DNA of 64,000 nucleotides from Candidatus Thiodiazotropha endoloripes. Lineage in GTDB: Bacteria > Pseudomonadota > Gammaproteobacteria > Chromatiales > Chromatiaceae. The position numbers were made by a program, and so were the translations under genes. Below the pieces are notes generated by a model, which saw only the letters and a list, made by a program, of their open reading frames with translations, made no database searches and had not been told where the DNA came from. This document shows positions 43,460 to 53,300 of the stretch, piece after piece. Each line of letters starts with the position of its first letter. Positions within the stretch are counted from its first letter, which is position 1. The stretch is from the NCBI RefSeq assembly GCF_001708965.1, contig NZ_LVJW01000003.1:186001-250000 (forward strand), given 5' to 3'.

Positions 43460-45319
43460 TCAATCACAGCTGGCGGAGAGGTCCCAGTATTTCGGGGAGT
43501 GGTATAAGCGTGCCAGTTGCAGCTCCCGCTCCAGCTCCATCTCTCTGGGCAGGTGATCGCCAAAACGGGTGAACAGCTCTTCCTGATCAACGGTTTCGTG
43601 GCGCGCGATCTCCCGGTCGATATTCATGATTTCAAAAAAGTCGTCCTTGTTGAAATCGAGACCCTCCCAGTTGATCGCTGCATGTGAAGGGACCCAGCCC
43701 AATGGGCTTTCCACCGCATGGCCGACGCCGTTGCAGCGATCCACCACCCACTTCAGCACACGCATGTTTTCACTGAATCCCGGCCAGATGAAACGACCAT
43801 GCTCATCCTTGCGAAACCAGTTTACGCGGAAAATGGCGGGTGGAGTGGCAACATTCTTTCGACCGATTCGCAGCCAGTGCTTCAGGTATTCCGCCATGTT
43901 GTAACCGCAGAACGGCAGCATCGCCATTGGATCGCGTCGCATCGAGGCCTGATTGATGGAGGCGGCGGTGGCCTCCGAGCCCATGGTGGCCGCCATATAG
44001 ACCCCGTGTTCCCAGTTGTAGCTCTGAAATACCAACGGAAAGTTGTGGCTGACCCGACCACCAAACAGAAATGCGGTGATCGGTACGCCGTCCGGATTCT
44101 CCCACTCAGGATCGATCGAAGGACAGGCTGAGGCTGGTGCGGTAAAGCGTGCATTCGGGTGAGCCGCCGGGCGGCCGCAGCCAATCAGCCAATCATCGCC
44201 GCGCCAGTCGATCATGTGTTCCGGGGGATCCTCGGTCAATCCCTCCCACCAGATGTCGCCATCATCGGTCAGGGCGCAGTTGGTGAAGATGCAGTTCTCC
44301 CGCAAGGCGGCGAGTGCGTTGGGATTGGATGATTCATTGGTTCCCGGGGCGACGCCGAACAGACCGTATTCTGGATTGATGGCGTAGAACTTACCATCTA
44401 CAGGGTTGGGTTTGATCCAGGCAATGTCATCGCCGATGGTCGTGACCTTCCAGCCCTCGAAGCCTTTGGGTGACTTGAGCATGGCGAAGTTGGTTTTACC
44501 GCAGGCGCTGGGGAAGGCGGCGGCGACAAAGAACTTCTTCTGCTCAGGTGTCTCCACACCCATGATCAGCATATGCTCCGCAAGCCAGCCCTCATCCCGG
44601 CCCATTACCGAAGCGATACGCAGGGCAAAACACTTCTTGCCCAGCAGGGCGTTGCCGCCATAACCGCTGCCGAAGGACCAGATCTCCCGCGATTCGGGGA
44701 AATGGGTAATGTACTTGTCCTCTATATTCCCGGCGCAGGGCCAGGGGACGTCCGCTTCACCCGGCGCCAGAGGGGCGCCGACCGAATGTACACAGGGTAC
44801 GAATGCACCATCGTCCCCGAGGACATCGAGTACCGCCTGCCCCATCCGGGTCATGATGCGCTGACTCACCGCCACATAGGGTGAATCGGAGATTTCGACG
44901 CCGATGTGGGCGATATGGGAGCCGAGAGGCCCCATGCTGAATGGGATTACATACATGGTCCGGCCCCGCATGCAATCCTTGAACAATCCCTTGAGGATGG
45001 TTTTCATCTTTTTCGGATCCATCCAATTATTGGTCGGACCGGCATCCTCTTCCTTTTCTGAGCAGATATAGGTGCGCTCCTCAACGCGAGCCACATCACT
45101 TGGATGGGAGCGGGCCAGATAACTGTTGGGTCGCTTTTCAGGATTGAGACGGATAAAAGTACCGCCTTTCACCATCTCATCGCACAATCGGTCGTACTCT
45201 TCCTGTGAGCCGTCACACCAGTAGATCCGGTCCGGATTACAGAGTTGAGCGATCTCATCAACCCAATTTAAAAGTTTTTGATTGGTTGTGCGTGAAGCGC
45301 CATCATGTTTTCTGGTCAT
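43460..45319 (-). CDS. pckG: Phosphoenolpyruvate carboxykinase (GTP)
   Basis: 619 residues, the GTP-dependent class. The kinase-1a P-loop FPSACGKT is at 269-276, [31 protein letters not shown] at about 158-188, and the GTP-site region near 510-525 ([28 protein letters not shown]). It interconverts oxaloacetate and PEP, linking the TCA cycle to gluconeogenesis. Transcribed alone. Confidence 0.96.
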   Translation of the reverse strand: MTRKHDGASRTTNQKLLNWVDEIAQLCNPDRIYWCDGSQEEYDRLCDEMVKGGTFIRLNPEKRPNSYLARSHPSDVARVEERTYICSEKEEDAGPTNNWMDPKKMKTILKGLFKDCMRGRTMYVIPFSMGPLGSHIAHIGVEISDSPYVAVSQRIMTRMGQAVLDVLGDDGAFVPCVHSVGAPLAPGEADVPWPCAGNIEDKYITHFPESREIWSFGSGYGGNALLGKKCFALRIASVMGRDEGWLAEHMLIMGVETPEQKKFFVAAAFPSACGKTNFAMLKSPKGFEGWKVTTIGDDIAWIKPNPVDGKFYAINPEYGLFGVAPGTNESSNPNALAALRENCIFTNCALTDDGDIWWEGLTEDPPEHMIDWRGDDWLIGCGRPAAHPNARFTAPASACPSIDPEWENPDGVPITAFLFGGRVSHNFPLVFQSYNWEHGVYMAATMGSEATAASINQASMRRDPMAMLPFCGYNMAEYLKHWLRIGRKNVATPPAIFRVNWFRKDEHGRFIWPGFSENMRVLKWVVDRCNGVGHAVESPLGWVPSHAAINWEGLDFNKDDFFEIMNIDREIARHETVDQEELFTRFGDHLPREMELERELQLARLYHSPKYWDLSASCD

Positions 45320-45701
45320 GGTGATTGTCCGACACTGTTTTTCGTTTGTTTACGAGTAGTTAACTGTCCAGGCTTTTGGCCTTATCGCGATACAGACAGG
45401 GGGTGGATCTGCATGGGTAATGAGCAGGTTCACCAGTATAGGAAACCAACAAGAAATTCGCTATCCATCTATAAATATAGTTTATAGGGCTTCATCTTTT
45501 CGGTTATCGAAGATTTTGGCCGGCTTGGAATTCTGTTGACAGGAGGTGAAACTTCAGAATCTTCGAGTTTTCCATCTTGGCTGTGAGGCTCTCCCTGCGC
45601 ATCCGGCAAAAATCTGAAACTGACCGATCGAGTCACCGGGTTAATAATGACCCCGTTTTGCTCTAGAATGGCGCGGATCCACCAGCCGTCCAACCTGCTT
45701 C
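45320..45701. other. 382-bp divergent region
   Basis: Between pckG (minus) and nth (plus). It must hold promoters for both, but no perfect -35/-10 pair was found; TAGAAT at 45663-45668 is a candidate -10 for nth. No gene. Confidence 0.5.
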
Positions 45702-46334
45702 ATGAATAAACAAAAACGCCAGGCCATCTTTGAGCGACTTCAAGCGGCCAATCCCAATCCCACCACGGAACTCAATTACCAAACCCCTTTCGAACTCTTA
45801 GTGGCGGTCATTCTCTCGGCGCAGGCCACCGACAAGGGGGTCAACAAGGCAACCGATAAGCTGTTTCCGGTGGCCAATACCCCTCAGAAAATCCACGATC
45901 TGGGTCTTGAGGGGCTGAAGCGGTATATAAAGACCATAGGTCTGTTCAACAACAAAGCGAAGAATATTATCGAGACCTGTCGTATCCTGATGGAGACCCA
46001 TGGGGGAGAGGTGCCGCAGCAGCGTAAGGCCCTCGAAGCGCTGCCCGGTGTGGGACGGAAAACTGCCAATGTGGTACTGAATACGGCTTTCGGCCATGCG
46101 ACCATGGCGGTGGATACCCATATATTCAGGGTATCGAACCGTACCCGGATCGCTCCGGGTAAGACGCCGCTGGAGGTGGAGAAGAAGCTGTTGCGTTCCA
46201 CCCCGGAGGTTTTTTTACAGGATGCACACCACTGGTTGATACTGCACGGGCGCTATACCTGTGTGGCGCGCAAACCGAGATGCGGAAGTTGTGTGATTGA
46301 AGATCTTTGCGAATATAAAGAGAAGACGGAATAG
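45702..46334 (+). CDS. nth: Endonuclease III
   Basis: 210 residues. A DNA glycosylase/AP lyase for oxidised pyrimidines. The helix-hairpin-helix LPGVGRKTANVVLN carries catalytic Lys120, Asp138 is in VDTHIFRV, and the [4Fe-4S] cluster has C-x6-C-x2-C-x5-C near the C-terminus (CVARKPRCGSCVIEDLC). Positions equal those of E. coli Nth. It opens a plus-strand run with DUF302, DUF1841 and a small membrane protein. Confidence 0.97.
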   Translation: MNKQKRQAIFERLQAANPNPTTELNYQTPFELLVAVILSAQATDKGVNKATDKLFPVANTPQKIHDLGLEGLKRYIKTIGLFNNKAKNIIETCRILMETHGGEVPQQRKALEALPGVGRKTANVVLNTAFGHATMAVDTHIFRVSNRTRIAPGKTPLEVEKKLLRSTPEVFLQDAHHWLILHGRYTCVARKPRCGSCVIEDLCEYKEKTE

Positions 46335-46367
46335 AGGTTGGTTCGTCAATTGACAAAGGAGTCTGAA

Positions 46368-46820
46368 ATGAAAACGATAACGATCCTGCTGGTAAGTCTG
46401 TTGTTCAGTGTTGGCCTGGCCCGGGCGGATGGCGGTTTGGTAACCCTGCCCAGTCAGTTCAGTTTCGAAGAGACGGTCAATCGCTTTGTGGCCGCCGTGG
46501 AGGGGGCTGAGCTGAAAGTGTTCAGTAAAATCGATCACAGTGCGGGGGCCCAAAAGGTTGGTCAATCCCTGCGCCCCACCCTGTTGATCATCTTTGGCAG
46601 CCCGAAAGTGGGTACGGCACTGATGACCAGCGATCAGCGGGCCGGCATCGATCTGCCGATGAAGGCACTGGTCTGGGTGGATGATCAGGCCAAGGTCTGG
46701 CTGGGTTACAATAATCCGGACAGACTGTTTGACCGGTTTGCCATCAATGATCGGGAAAAAGTGAGAAAAAAAGTGACCGGTGCGCTGCAGAAGTTTGCCA
46801 GCAAAGCCACTCAGCCCTGA
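46368..46820 (+). CDS. DUF302 exported protein
   Basis: 150 residues. It has a signal peptide (about 1-20, ARA-DG) and then a DUF302 fold (FSFEETVNRFVAAVEGAELKVFSKIDHSAGAQKVGQSLRPTLLIIFGSPKVGTALM). The domain is found in secreted proteins near sulfur or redox genes; its activity is not established. The ATG (46368) was preferred over the upstream in-frame start because it begins the signal peptide. Confidence 0.85.
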   Translation: MKTITILLVSLLFSVGLARADGGLVTLPSQFSFEETVNRFVAAVEGAELKVFSKIDHSAGAQKVGQSLRPTLLIIFGSPKVGTALMTSDQRAGIDLPMKALVWVDDQAKVWLGYNNPDRLFDRFAINDREKVRKKVTGALQKFASKATQP

Positions 46821-46834
46821 GTATTTGATATCTG

Positions 46835-47266
46835 ATGTTTAGTAACGATCGCAATCAGCTGCGCCAGGTCTTTTTCGAGGCCTGGCGAAAGCGCTCTGAA
46901 GGTGAATCCCTGCAGCCTCTGGAAGAGATGGTCGCAACGGTGATCCAACAACATCCGGAGTATCACAGATTGCTGAACGATCGGCAGCAGGGTCTTGACC
47001 GGGACTATCTGCCCGAGGGGGGTGAGACCAACCCCTTTCTGCATATGGCCATGCATCTCACTTTGATTGAGCAGGTCTCCACCGATCGTCCTCCCGGCAT
47101 CAGCGGTTTATATCAAAGGTTCTGTCAGCGCAAAGGGGATGCCCATGAGGCCGAACACCAGCTTATGGAGTGTCTGGGGCGTATCCTCTGGGAAGCTCAG
47201 GTTGAGAACAGAATGCCGGATGAACAGGCCTATTATGAGTGTGTCAAACGGTTGATCGAATCATGA
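46835..47266 (+). CDS. DUF1841 protein
   Basis: 143 residues, soluble and helical. The family pattern is clear (NQLRQVFFEAWRK near the start, then NPFLHMAMHLTLIEQVSTDRPPGI and HEAEHQLMECLGRILWEAQ). Two conserved His-containing segments could bind a metal. Common in proteobacteria, function unknown. Its stop overlaps the next ATG by 4 bp (ATGA). Confidence 0.87.
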   Translation: MFSNDRNQLRQVFFEAWRKRSEGESLQPLEEMVATVIQQHPEYHRLLNDRQQGLDRDYLPEGGETNPFLHMAMHLTLIEQVSTDRPPGISGLYQRFCQRKGDAHEAEHQLMECLGRILWEAQVENRMPDEQAYYECVKRLIES

Positions 47267-47460
47267 CTGCTCAGCAGAACTTCAGCAACTGCACCCTCTG
47301 CCGGGTTATGCGCGGATTGGCTTTTGGCGGCATCGGTGCTGCGATCGGTGGCTATGGCGCGCTGTTTTTCGGGGTTGATCGAAATGAGGCTGTCTACTAT
47401 GCGTTGTTCGGAGCATTTGCCTTGACGGTCTTCATTCTACGCAAGAGAAAACAGGATTAA
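47263..47460 (+). CDS. Small membrane protein coupled to DUF1841
   Basis: 65 residues with two hydrophobic segments (about 20-42 and 46-58) and an N-terminal CTLC pair, ending RKRKQD. The start overlaps the DUF1841 stop (ATGA), so the pair is probably translationally coupled. No family recognised. Confidence 0.7.
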   Translation: MTAQQNFSNCTLCRVMRGLAFGGIGAAIGGYGALFFGVDRNEAVYYALFGAFALTVFILRKRKQD

Positions 47461-47759
47461 GCTGTGGCTGTAATTGCCGACACTGAAGTGTGGGGAAGAG
47501 ATATAACCAATCATCAGCGTACCAAACAGACTAAGAGAGTAGCTCCCCTCTCCCCTTGCGGGAGAGGGGCCGGGGGAGAGGGGGAGAATCCTTCAGCACC
47601 CTCCTATCTATAGATAATCCACAATATAAGGATTATGTTTTCATGCAGTGCGACTTATGCCTAATGACATAAATACGCAAGACGTTCACCCTCTCCCATC
47701 AAGGGAGAGGGGTTTTTAGGAATCTGCTTGGCGAATTATGAGTTAACGGGACAGCAGTG
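47461..47759 (+). repeat. CT/GA-rich dispersed element, copy 5, double-hairpin form
   Basis: The left-end motif (about 47506) and palindrome 1 (47543-47586) are followed by about 100 bp of unique sequence. Palindrome 2 (CCCTCTCCC-ATCAA-GGGAGAGGG at 47689-47711) is followed by TTTTTAGG, and then comes the right end ATGAGTTAACGGGACAGCAG. The right end runs directly into the start codon of the glycosyltransferase gene. The interior suggests two elements or an expansion. Confidence 0.65.
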
Positions 47760-48962
47760 ATGCAGAATAAAAAGACCATAATGTTTTGTGAAGGTAATAT
47801 CGATGGCACAATCGGTGGGTCATACTACAGTTTGCTCTATCTGACCCGGGGTTTGGATAAAACCAAATACGTACCAGTTGTCGTATTTCATAGAGACAAT
47901 GCCCTGATTCCCGAGTACAACAAGGCAGGCGTCAGAACCCTGGTCGTGCCCTCATTCGATCCGATTCTGTTTCAATCCAATAAAATTCCCCTGTTGAGCC
48001 CGATCATCAAGATCGTACAGAAACTGGCAAATCTGTTCGGCTATCTGTTTGTCTATGGCAACAAATATAAAAAACTGCTGCAGCAGAACTCGGTCGACCT
48101 GTTGCATCTGAACAACTCCATCATCCGCAATAACAATTGGATCGTAGCCGCTTCCATGGCAAGGGTTCCCTGCATAACCCATGAACGCGGTATCAATGAT
48201 CACTACCCAGCTATCTCGAAATTTCTCGCCAAGCGTCTGAAGTCGATTATCAGTATCTCCAACTCGGTAACCGAAAGGCTGACCGAACATGGCATAGATA
48301 GCGAAAAGATCGTCACCATACACAATGGTATCGATCCGGATGATGTCAGGCTGAAGGTGTCGGACCAGGATATGCTGCAGCAGCTGAAGATCGGCAAAGA
48401 CTTCAATGTGATCGGGGTGATTGGCAATATCAAGGAGTGGAAAGGGCAGGAGGTGGCTGTCAGGGCGATGCGCAAGGTGGTCGATGCTTTCCCGAAAACG
48501 GTTTGTCTGTTGATCGGCGATACCTCAAAAGAGGATATCTATTACCAGGAGAGATTGAAATCACTTATCACCGAGCTTGGGCTGGAGTCGAACATTATCT
48601 TTACCGGCCATGTGAAAAATGTGCCGGATTATCTCAACGTTCTGGATATCATGCTGCATACCTCGATCGATCCTGAGCCCTTTGGACGTGTCTTGATTGA
48701 AGCAATGTCCCTGTCGAAACCTTTGATCGCTTCGAACGATGGGGCAATTCCGGAGATCGTGGAGCATGGTAAAACCGGTCTGACCTTCACCCCTGGGGAT
48801 CATGACCATCTTGCGGATTCCGTCATCAGTCTGCTTCAAGACAGGGACTACGCGGAACAGATCGGCAAAGCAGGATTTGACCGATTGATGGATCACTTTC
48901 ATATCAATGTGAATGTGCAGAAGACAGAGTCGCTTTACGATGAGATCCTGAAGGAAAGTTGA
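47760..48962 (+). CDS. Family 4 glycosyltransferase
   Basis: 400 residues with two Rossmann-like halves. The donor-site motif EPFGRVLIEAMSLSKPLIAS (about 302-321) is the E-x7-E of GT4 enzymes, and the ITHERGIND region (about 137-145) fits the acceptor domain. It adds an unknown sugar to a glycan or lipid. No polysaccharide cluster is near, which is unusual for GT4. The ATG overlaps the repeat end and has only a weak ribosome site, so the repeat may supply its leader. Confidence 0.88.
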   Translation: MQNKKTIMFCEGNIDGTIGGSYYSLLYLTRGLDKTKYVPVVVFHRDNALIPEYNKAGVRTLVVPSFDPILFQSNKIPLLSPIIKIVQKLANLFGYLFVYGNKYKKLLQQNSVDLLHLNNSIIRNNNWIVAASMARVPCITHERGINDHYPAISKFLAKRLKSIISISNSVTERLTEHGIDSEKIVTIHNGIDPDDVRLKVSDQDMLQQLKIGKDFNVIGVIGNIKEWKGQEVAVRAMRKVVDAFPKTVCLLIGDTSKEDIYYQERLKSLITELGLESNIIFTGHVKNVPDYLNVLDIMLHTSIDPEPFGRVLIEAMSLSKPLIASNDGAIPEIVEHGKTGLTFTPGDHDHLADSVISLLQDRDYAEQIGKAGFDRLMDHFHINVNVQKTESLYDEILKES

Positions 48963-49030
48963 GTGCCTTGTCCTGATTTACACTGCTGAATGTTTATTGG
49001 CGTCCATTCGCGGCCAATGGTCATTCCACA

Positions 49031-50392
49031 CTACAGGTTTTTCTTCACCACCTGACAGATGAGACTGCCTTTATGCAGTCTGGCCTGCAACTCATCCCCT
49101 AGCTCAACGTCTGAGGCATCGGTGATGATGGCATCGGTTGTCGGACTGCTGACAATCGAATAACCCCGTCCGAGTGTGTTGAGTGGGCTCAGATTGTGCA
49201 GATCCCTGCCAAGCTGTGTGAAGCGGGTCTGTTCCCGGTTCAGGCGCTGGGTTACGGCACGATGCAGTCGTTGCTCCAGGCTGGTGGTTTGTTGAACCAA
49301 ACGCTTGAGTCGTTGCTCCGGTGTCTGTCTGGCCAGGCGGGTGTGAAGCCGGTCAACACGCTGGTGCTTTTGCAGCAGGTTGACATGAAACTGGCGTGAC
49401 AGGCGGTCGGACAGTTCGTCCAGACGCTGAGCCTGTTGTTGCAGGCGTCGTTTCGGGTGTTGGATCTGCAGACGTTTGAGCAGTGCTGAAAAGTGCTGCT
49501 GCAGCTGTTGCAGCCGCTGCTGCTGGTTTTGCTTCAAGCGTCTGGTGACGGCATGCAGACGCTGTTGCCACTCCAGTTGATCCGGTGTGACCAGTTCAGC
49601 CGCTGCCGAGGGAGTGGCGGCCCGTCGGTCCGCCACAAAGTCGGCGATGGTAAAATCGATTTCGTGTCCGATACCGGTAACCACCGGGATGCTGACTTCA
49701 TGGATCGCCCTGGCAACCTGTTCTTCATTGAATGCCTGCAGATCCTCCAGGGAGCCGCCGCCCCGGCTTAAGATCAACAGGTCGCACTCCTGGCGCTGTT
49801 CGGCCAGTTTCAGCATCTGAACAATCTGTCTCGCTGCATCCTCGCCCTGTACCTGGACCGGATAGATGATCACAGGCAGGGCGGGAAAACGCCGCTTCAA
49901 TACGGAGAGCAGATCCCGAACGGCTGCGCCTGTTGGCGAGGTAATCAGGCCGAGTTGTTTGGGCGGTACGGGTATCGGTTTTTTCTGTTCACTGTCGAAC
50001 AGGCCTTCAGTCGCCAGTTTCTGTTTCAGTTGCTCAAAGGCAATTCGCAATGCTCCTTCACCGGCCGGCTCCATATGCTCGGCAATCAACTGAAACTCGC
50101 CGCGAGCCTCGTACAGGCTGACCTTGGCGCGGATCAACACCTGCTGCCCGTTTTCAGGGCGAAAGCGCAGCCGTTGCCGTTTCATGCGGAACATGGCGCA
50201 ACGTACCTGGGCCGCTTCATCCTTGAGACTGAAGTAGATATGACCAGAGGCGGGTTGTGCTAGGTTGGAGATCTCTCCACTGACCCAGAGGAGCGGGAAA
50301 CTGGCTTCCAGTACCGCACGGGTCTCCCGTACCAGGCGGGAGACGGAGAAGATCTCTCTTGTACCGTTATTGGCTGGGGATTGCTGATTCAA
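49031..50392 (-). CDS. xseA: Exodeoxyribonuclease VII large subunit
   Basis: 453 residues. Single-strand DNA exonuclease catalytic subunit. An N-terminal OB-fold (FPLLWVSGEISNLAQPASGHIYFSLKD, about 33-60) and the exonuclease core with GGGSLEDLQAFNEE and GIGHEIDFTIADFVADRRAATPSAAAE (about 210-268) are followed by a coiled-coil tail. The start is a TTG at 50392, overlapping the upstream stop (TTGA), so it is coupled to the c-di-GMP gene. No ATG is available nearby. Confidence 0.95.
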   Translation of the reverse strand: MNQQSPANNGTREIFSVSRLVRETRAVLEASFPLLWVSGEISNLAQPASGHIYFSLKDEAAQVRCAMFRMKRQRLRFRPENGQQVLIRAKVSLYEARGEFQLIAEHMEPAGEGALRIAFEQLKQKLATEGLFDSEQKKPIPVPPKQLGLITSPTGAAVRDLLSVLKRRFPALPVIIYPVQVQGEDAARQIVQMLKLAEQRQECDLLILSRGGGSLEDLQAFNEEQVARAIHEVSIPVVTGIGHEIDFTIADFVADRRAATPSAAAELVTPDQLEWQQRLHAVTRRLKQNQQQRLQQLQQHFSALLKRLQIQHPKRRLQQQAQRLDELSDRLSRQFHVNLLQKHQRVDRLHTRLARQTPEQRLKRLVQQTTSLEQRLHRAVTQRLNREQTRFTQLGRDLHNLSPLNTLGRGYSIVSSPTTDAIITDASDVELGDELQARLHKGSLICQVVKKNL

Positions 50393-53300
50393 GCGATCTC
50401 TTTACTCAGATAGATTTCAAATTGATCCACCGGCAGTGGATGGCTGAAGTAGTAACCTTGGAATATTCTACAGCCTTTGTCACGCAGAAATTTCAATTGA
50501 GCATCGGTCTCCACACCGATGGCAACCACTTCGATATCCATGGTCTGAGCCATGGTGATGATGGTCTGTACCAGTTGTGCATCTTTCGGATCGCTGGAGA
50601 TGTCGCGGATGAAGCTTCGGTCGATTTTCAGCTGATCCACAGGTAGACGGCGTATATAGGCGATCGAGGCGTAGCCGATGCCAAAACAGTCGATGGAGAA
50701 TCTGACCCCAAGTTTTTTCAGTTTCAGGACCTTTTCCGTGGCCTCTTCAAAGTTCTCTACCAGGGTGCCCTCATGAATCTCCAGGGTCAGGTGTCTGGGA
50801 TCGACCCCGGTATTGGTTACCAGCTCTTCTATCTGGTCTGCAAAGCTGGCCTGATGGAAGTGAACCGCACTGATATTGACGGCCAGGTTGAGCGGGCCCT
50901 GAAGCTGCTCAGACCAGTGTTTGATCTTTTGCAGTGCCTGCTTGAGTACCCATTCACTGATCTGCAGGATCTGTCCTGACTCTTCAGCAACGGTAATGAA
51001 TCGGCGGGGTTCAACTTGCCCATGGTTGGGATGGTGCCAGCGCAACAGTGCTTCAACGCTGACCAGATTGCCAGCCAGGTCGACCTGGGGTTGATAGTTG
51101 AGTGACAGCTCATCATTGATCAGTGCGTTACGCAGATCGTTTTGCAGCCTGAGTTGTTGTTCTGCCGCGTCCTGCATACCGGGCAGGAAGAAGCGGATGG
51201 TATTGCGACCCTCCTCCTTGGCTCGATACATGGCGGTATCTGCATATTTGAGGATATCGTCAGCACTGGCGCCATCCATCGGAAAGATGACGATACCGAT
51301 ACTGGGGGTGATATGCAGTTCATTGTCACTGATGTTGTAGGGCTCCGACAGGGTCGACTGAATCTTTTCAGCACCTTGGCGGGCTTGTTGGGCCGCAATC
51401 TGTGGATTGCCGTCGAGTTCGCTAAACAGCACGATGAACTCATCACCACCGAGCCTTGAAGCGGTATCCTCATCCCGGATCTCACTGGTCAGGCGTTCCG
51501 CAACTTGCTGCAGTAACAGGTCACCGACATTGTGGCCGAGTGAATCGTTGATGGTTTTGAAATGGTCCAGGTCCATGAACAGGACGGCACCGCGGTGGTT
51601 GTGCCGGCGGCAGCGGGATTGAGCCTGACCCAGACGATCGATCAGCAAGCGTCGGTTGGGCAGGGAGGTGAGAGAGTCGTAGGTGGCTTGATAGGCCAGT
51701 CGGTCCATGGCTCGCATACGCTCAATTTCAGCGCTTATACGGGCCGCGATGATATCCATCACATCGGCCCAGTCAGGTGGCATGAAGAGGGGTTTGCGGG
51801 ATACCACCCAGACAATACCGATCACCGTATTGTTGCGATCCCGGATCGGTGAGCCGGCATAACCCTGGACATCCAGCAGCACCAGGTCCTCATCGTTGGG
51901 AAAGAGGTCCTGAACTCCCTGGGGGAAAAGGCAGGCTCCCTGGCGGATGACCTTGTCACAGGGGGTTTCACTGATATGGTAGGCGAAATCCTCGATCACC
52001 CGGCCATCGATGATGTTGGCCAGGGATTTGACCTGATTTCTGCCTGCCAGTTCTCCGATATTCGCGCCATCGGCACCAAACCAGCGACACAGCTCGCGGG
52101 CCACATGTTCAAAGAAATCCTCGCCGGTGATGCCGACCATACTCTCCATCAGAGTGTTGAGGGTCTCTGCCGCGCGCTTACGCTCCGATATCTCCTGATG
52201 GGTGCCGCAGGCTCGGGTCGGGCGCTGGGTGATCGGATCGAATTCCACCGCTCCACCCGAACCTTCAATCCAGACCCACTGGCCGTTCGCATGTTTCATG
52301 CGGTATTCGACTTTATAGGTTTTGCCCTCTTCAATCCGCTGATTGATGATCGGCATGATCCGCTCCCTGTCCTTGGGATGGAGACGCTCCCGCCAATCGT
52401 CAATGTTGTGCTTCATGGCGGATGCTTCCAGTCCAAGCTGATCCAACCAACGTTGATTGACGGTAAGTTGATCGGTGATCAGGTTCCAGTCCCAAAACCC
52501 CAGAGAGGCGCCTTTGACCACCAGTGAGAGTTGCTTTTCGGTTTCTCGCAGATGGGAGACGTCTACCAGGGTTACCGGCATATGCCGTACCTCTTCGACA
52601 GAGTCCGATAAAGGAAAGCTGATCATAACCTGGATCAGTTGACCCTTTGCGGTCAGCAGCGGTACCTCGCATGTGAATACCGTCTGTTTTTCACTCGAAG
52701 CAATCAGAAACTCTTTGAAGGCGGTGAACACTTCCGGAGTGATGCTTTTCGGCAACCACTCCTGCAGGGTTCTCAGGCTCTTTACACCGAACAGTCTGAA
52801 GGTGGCCGGATTGGCGTTGATCACCCGGATCAGGAACAACATCTCGCGCAATTGATCCGGATGGATATCGAAATAGGTTCTGAGATCTTCCACACCCGAG
52901 TCCAACAGCTGATCCAGTCTGGCCAGGGCTTTTGAGCTGTCACCCTCGCATAATGCGGTGGCGACCCCATCGAAGAAGTTATGGTACTGGGCCTCGGTTT
53001 CAGCGAGTTGCCGGGTCTTGACCCTGACCCGCCATCTGAGAATTTGCGCAATCAACACCAGCGCCGCCACCAGGATGCCAATCGCAAAGATGACCTGGTA
53101 GAGCAGTGGAGGTTGTGTTTGCGGAGGTGTATGGGTTTCGAACAGTGTCTTGAGTCGTTGATGGTAGATCGAGAGTTCATCGCTCTTCTGGTTGGCGAGA
53201 TGAAAGTCGAGTCGCTGCTTGATGGTATGCGCTTTGGGACTCTGTTGGGATATGGCAAAGCGGATATCCAGGGGGATCAGGATGATTGGACTGGGCACCG

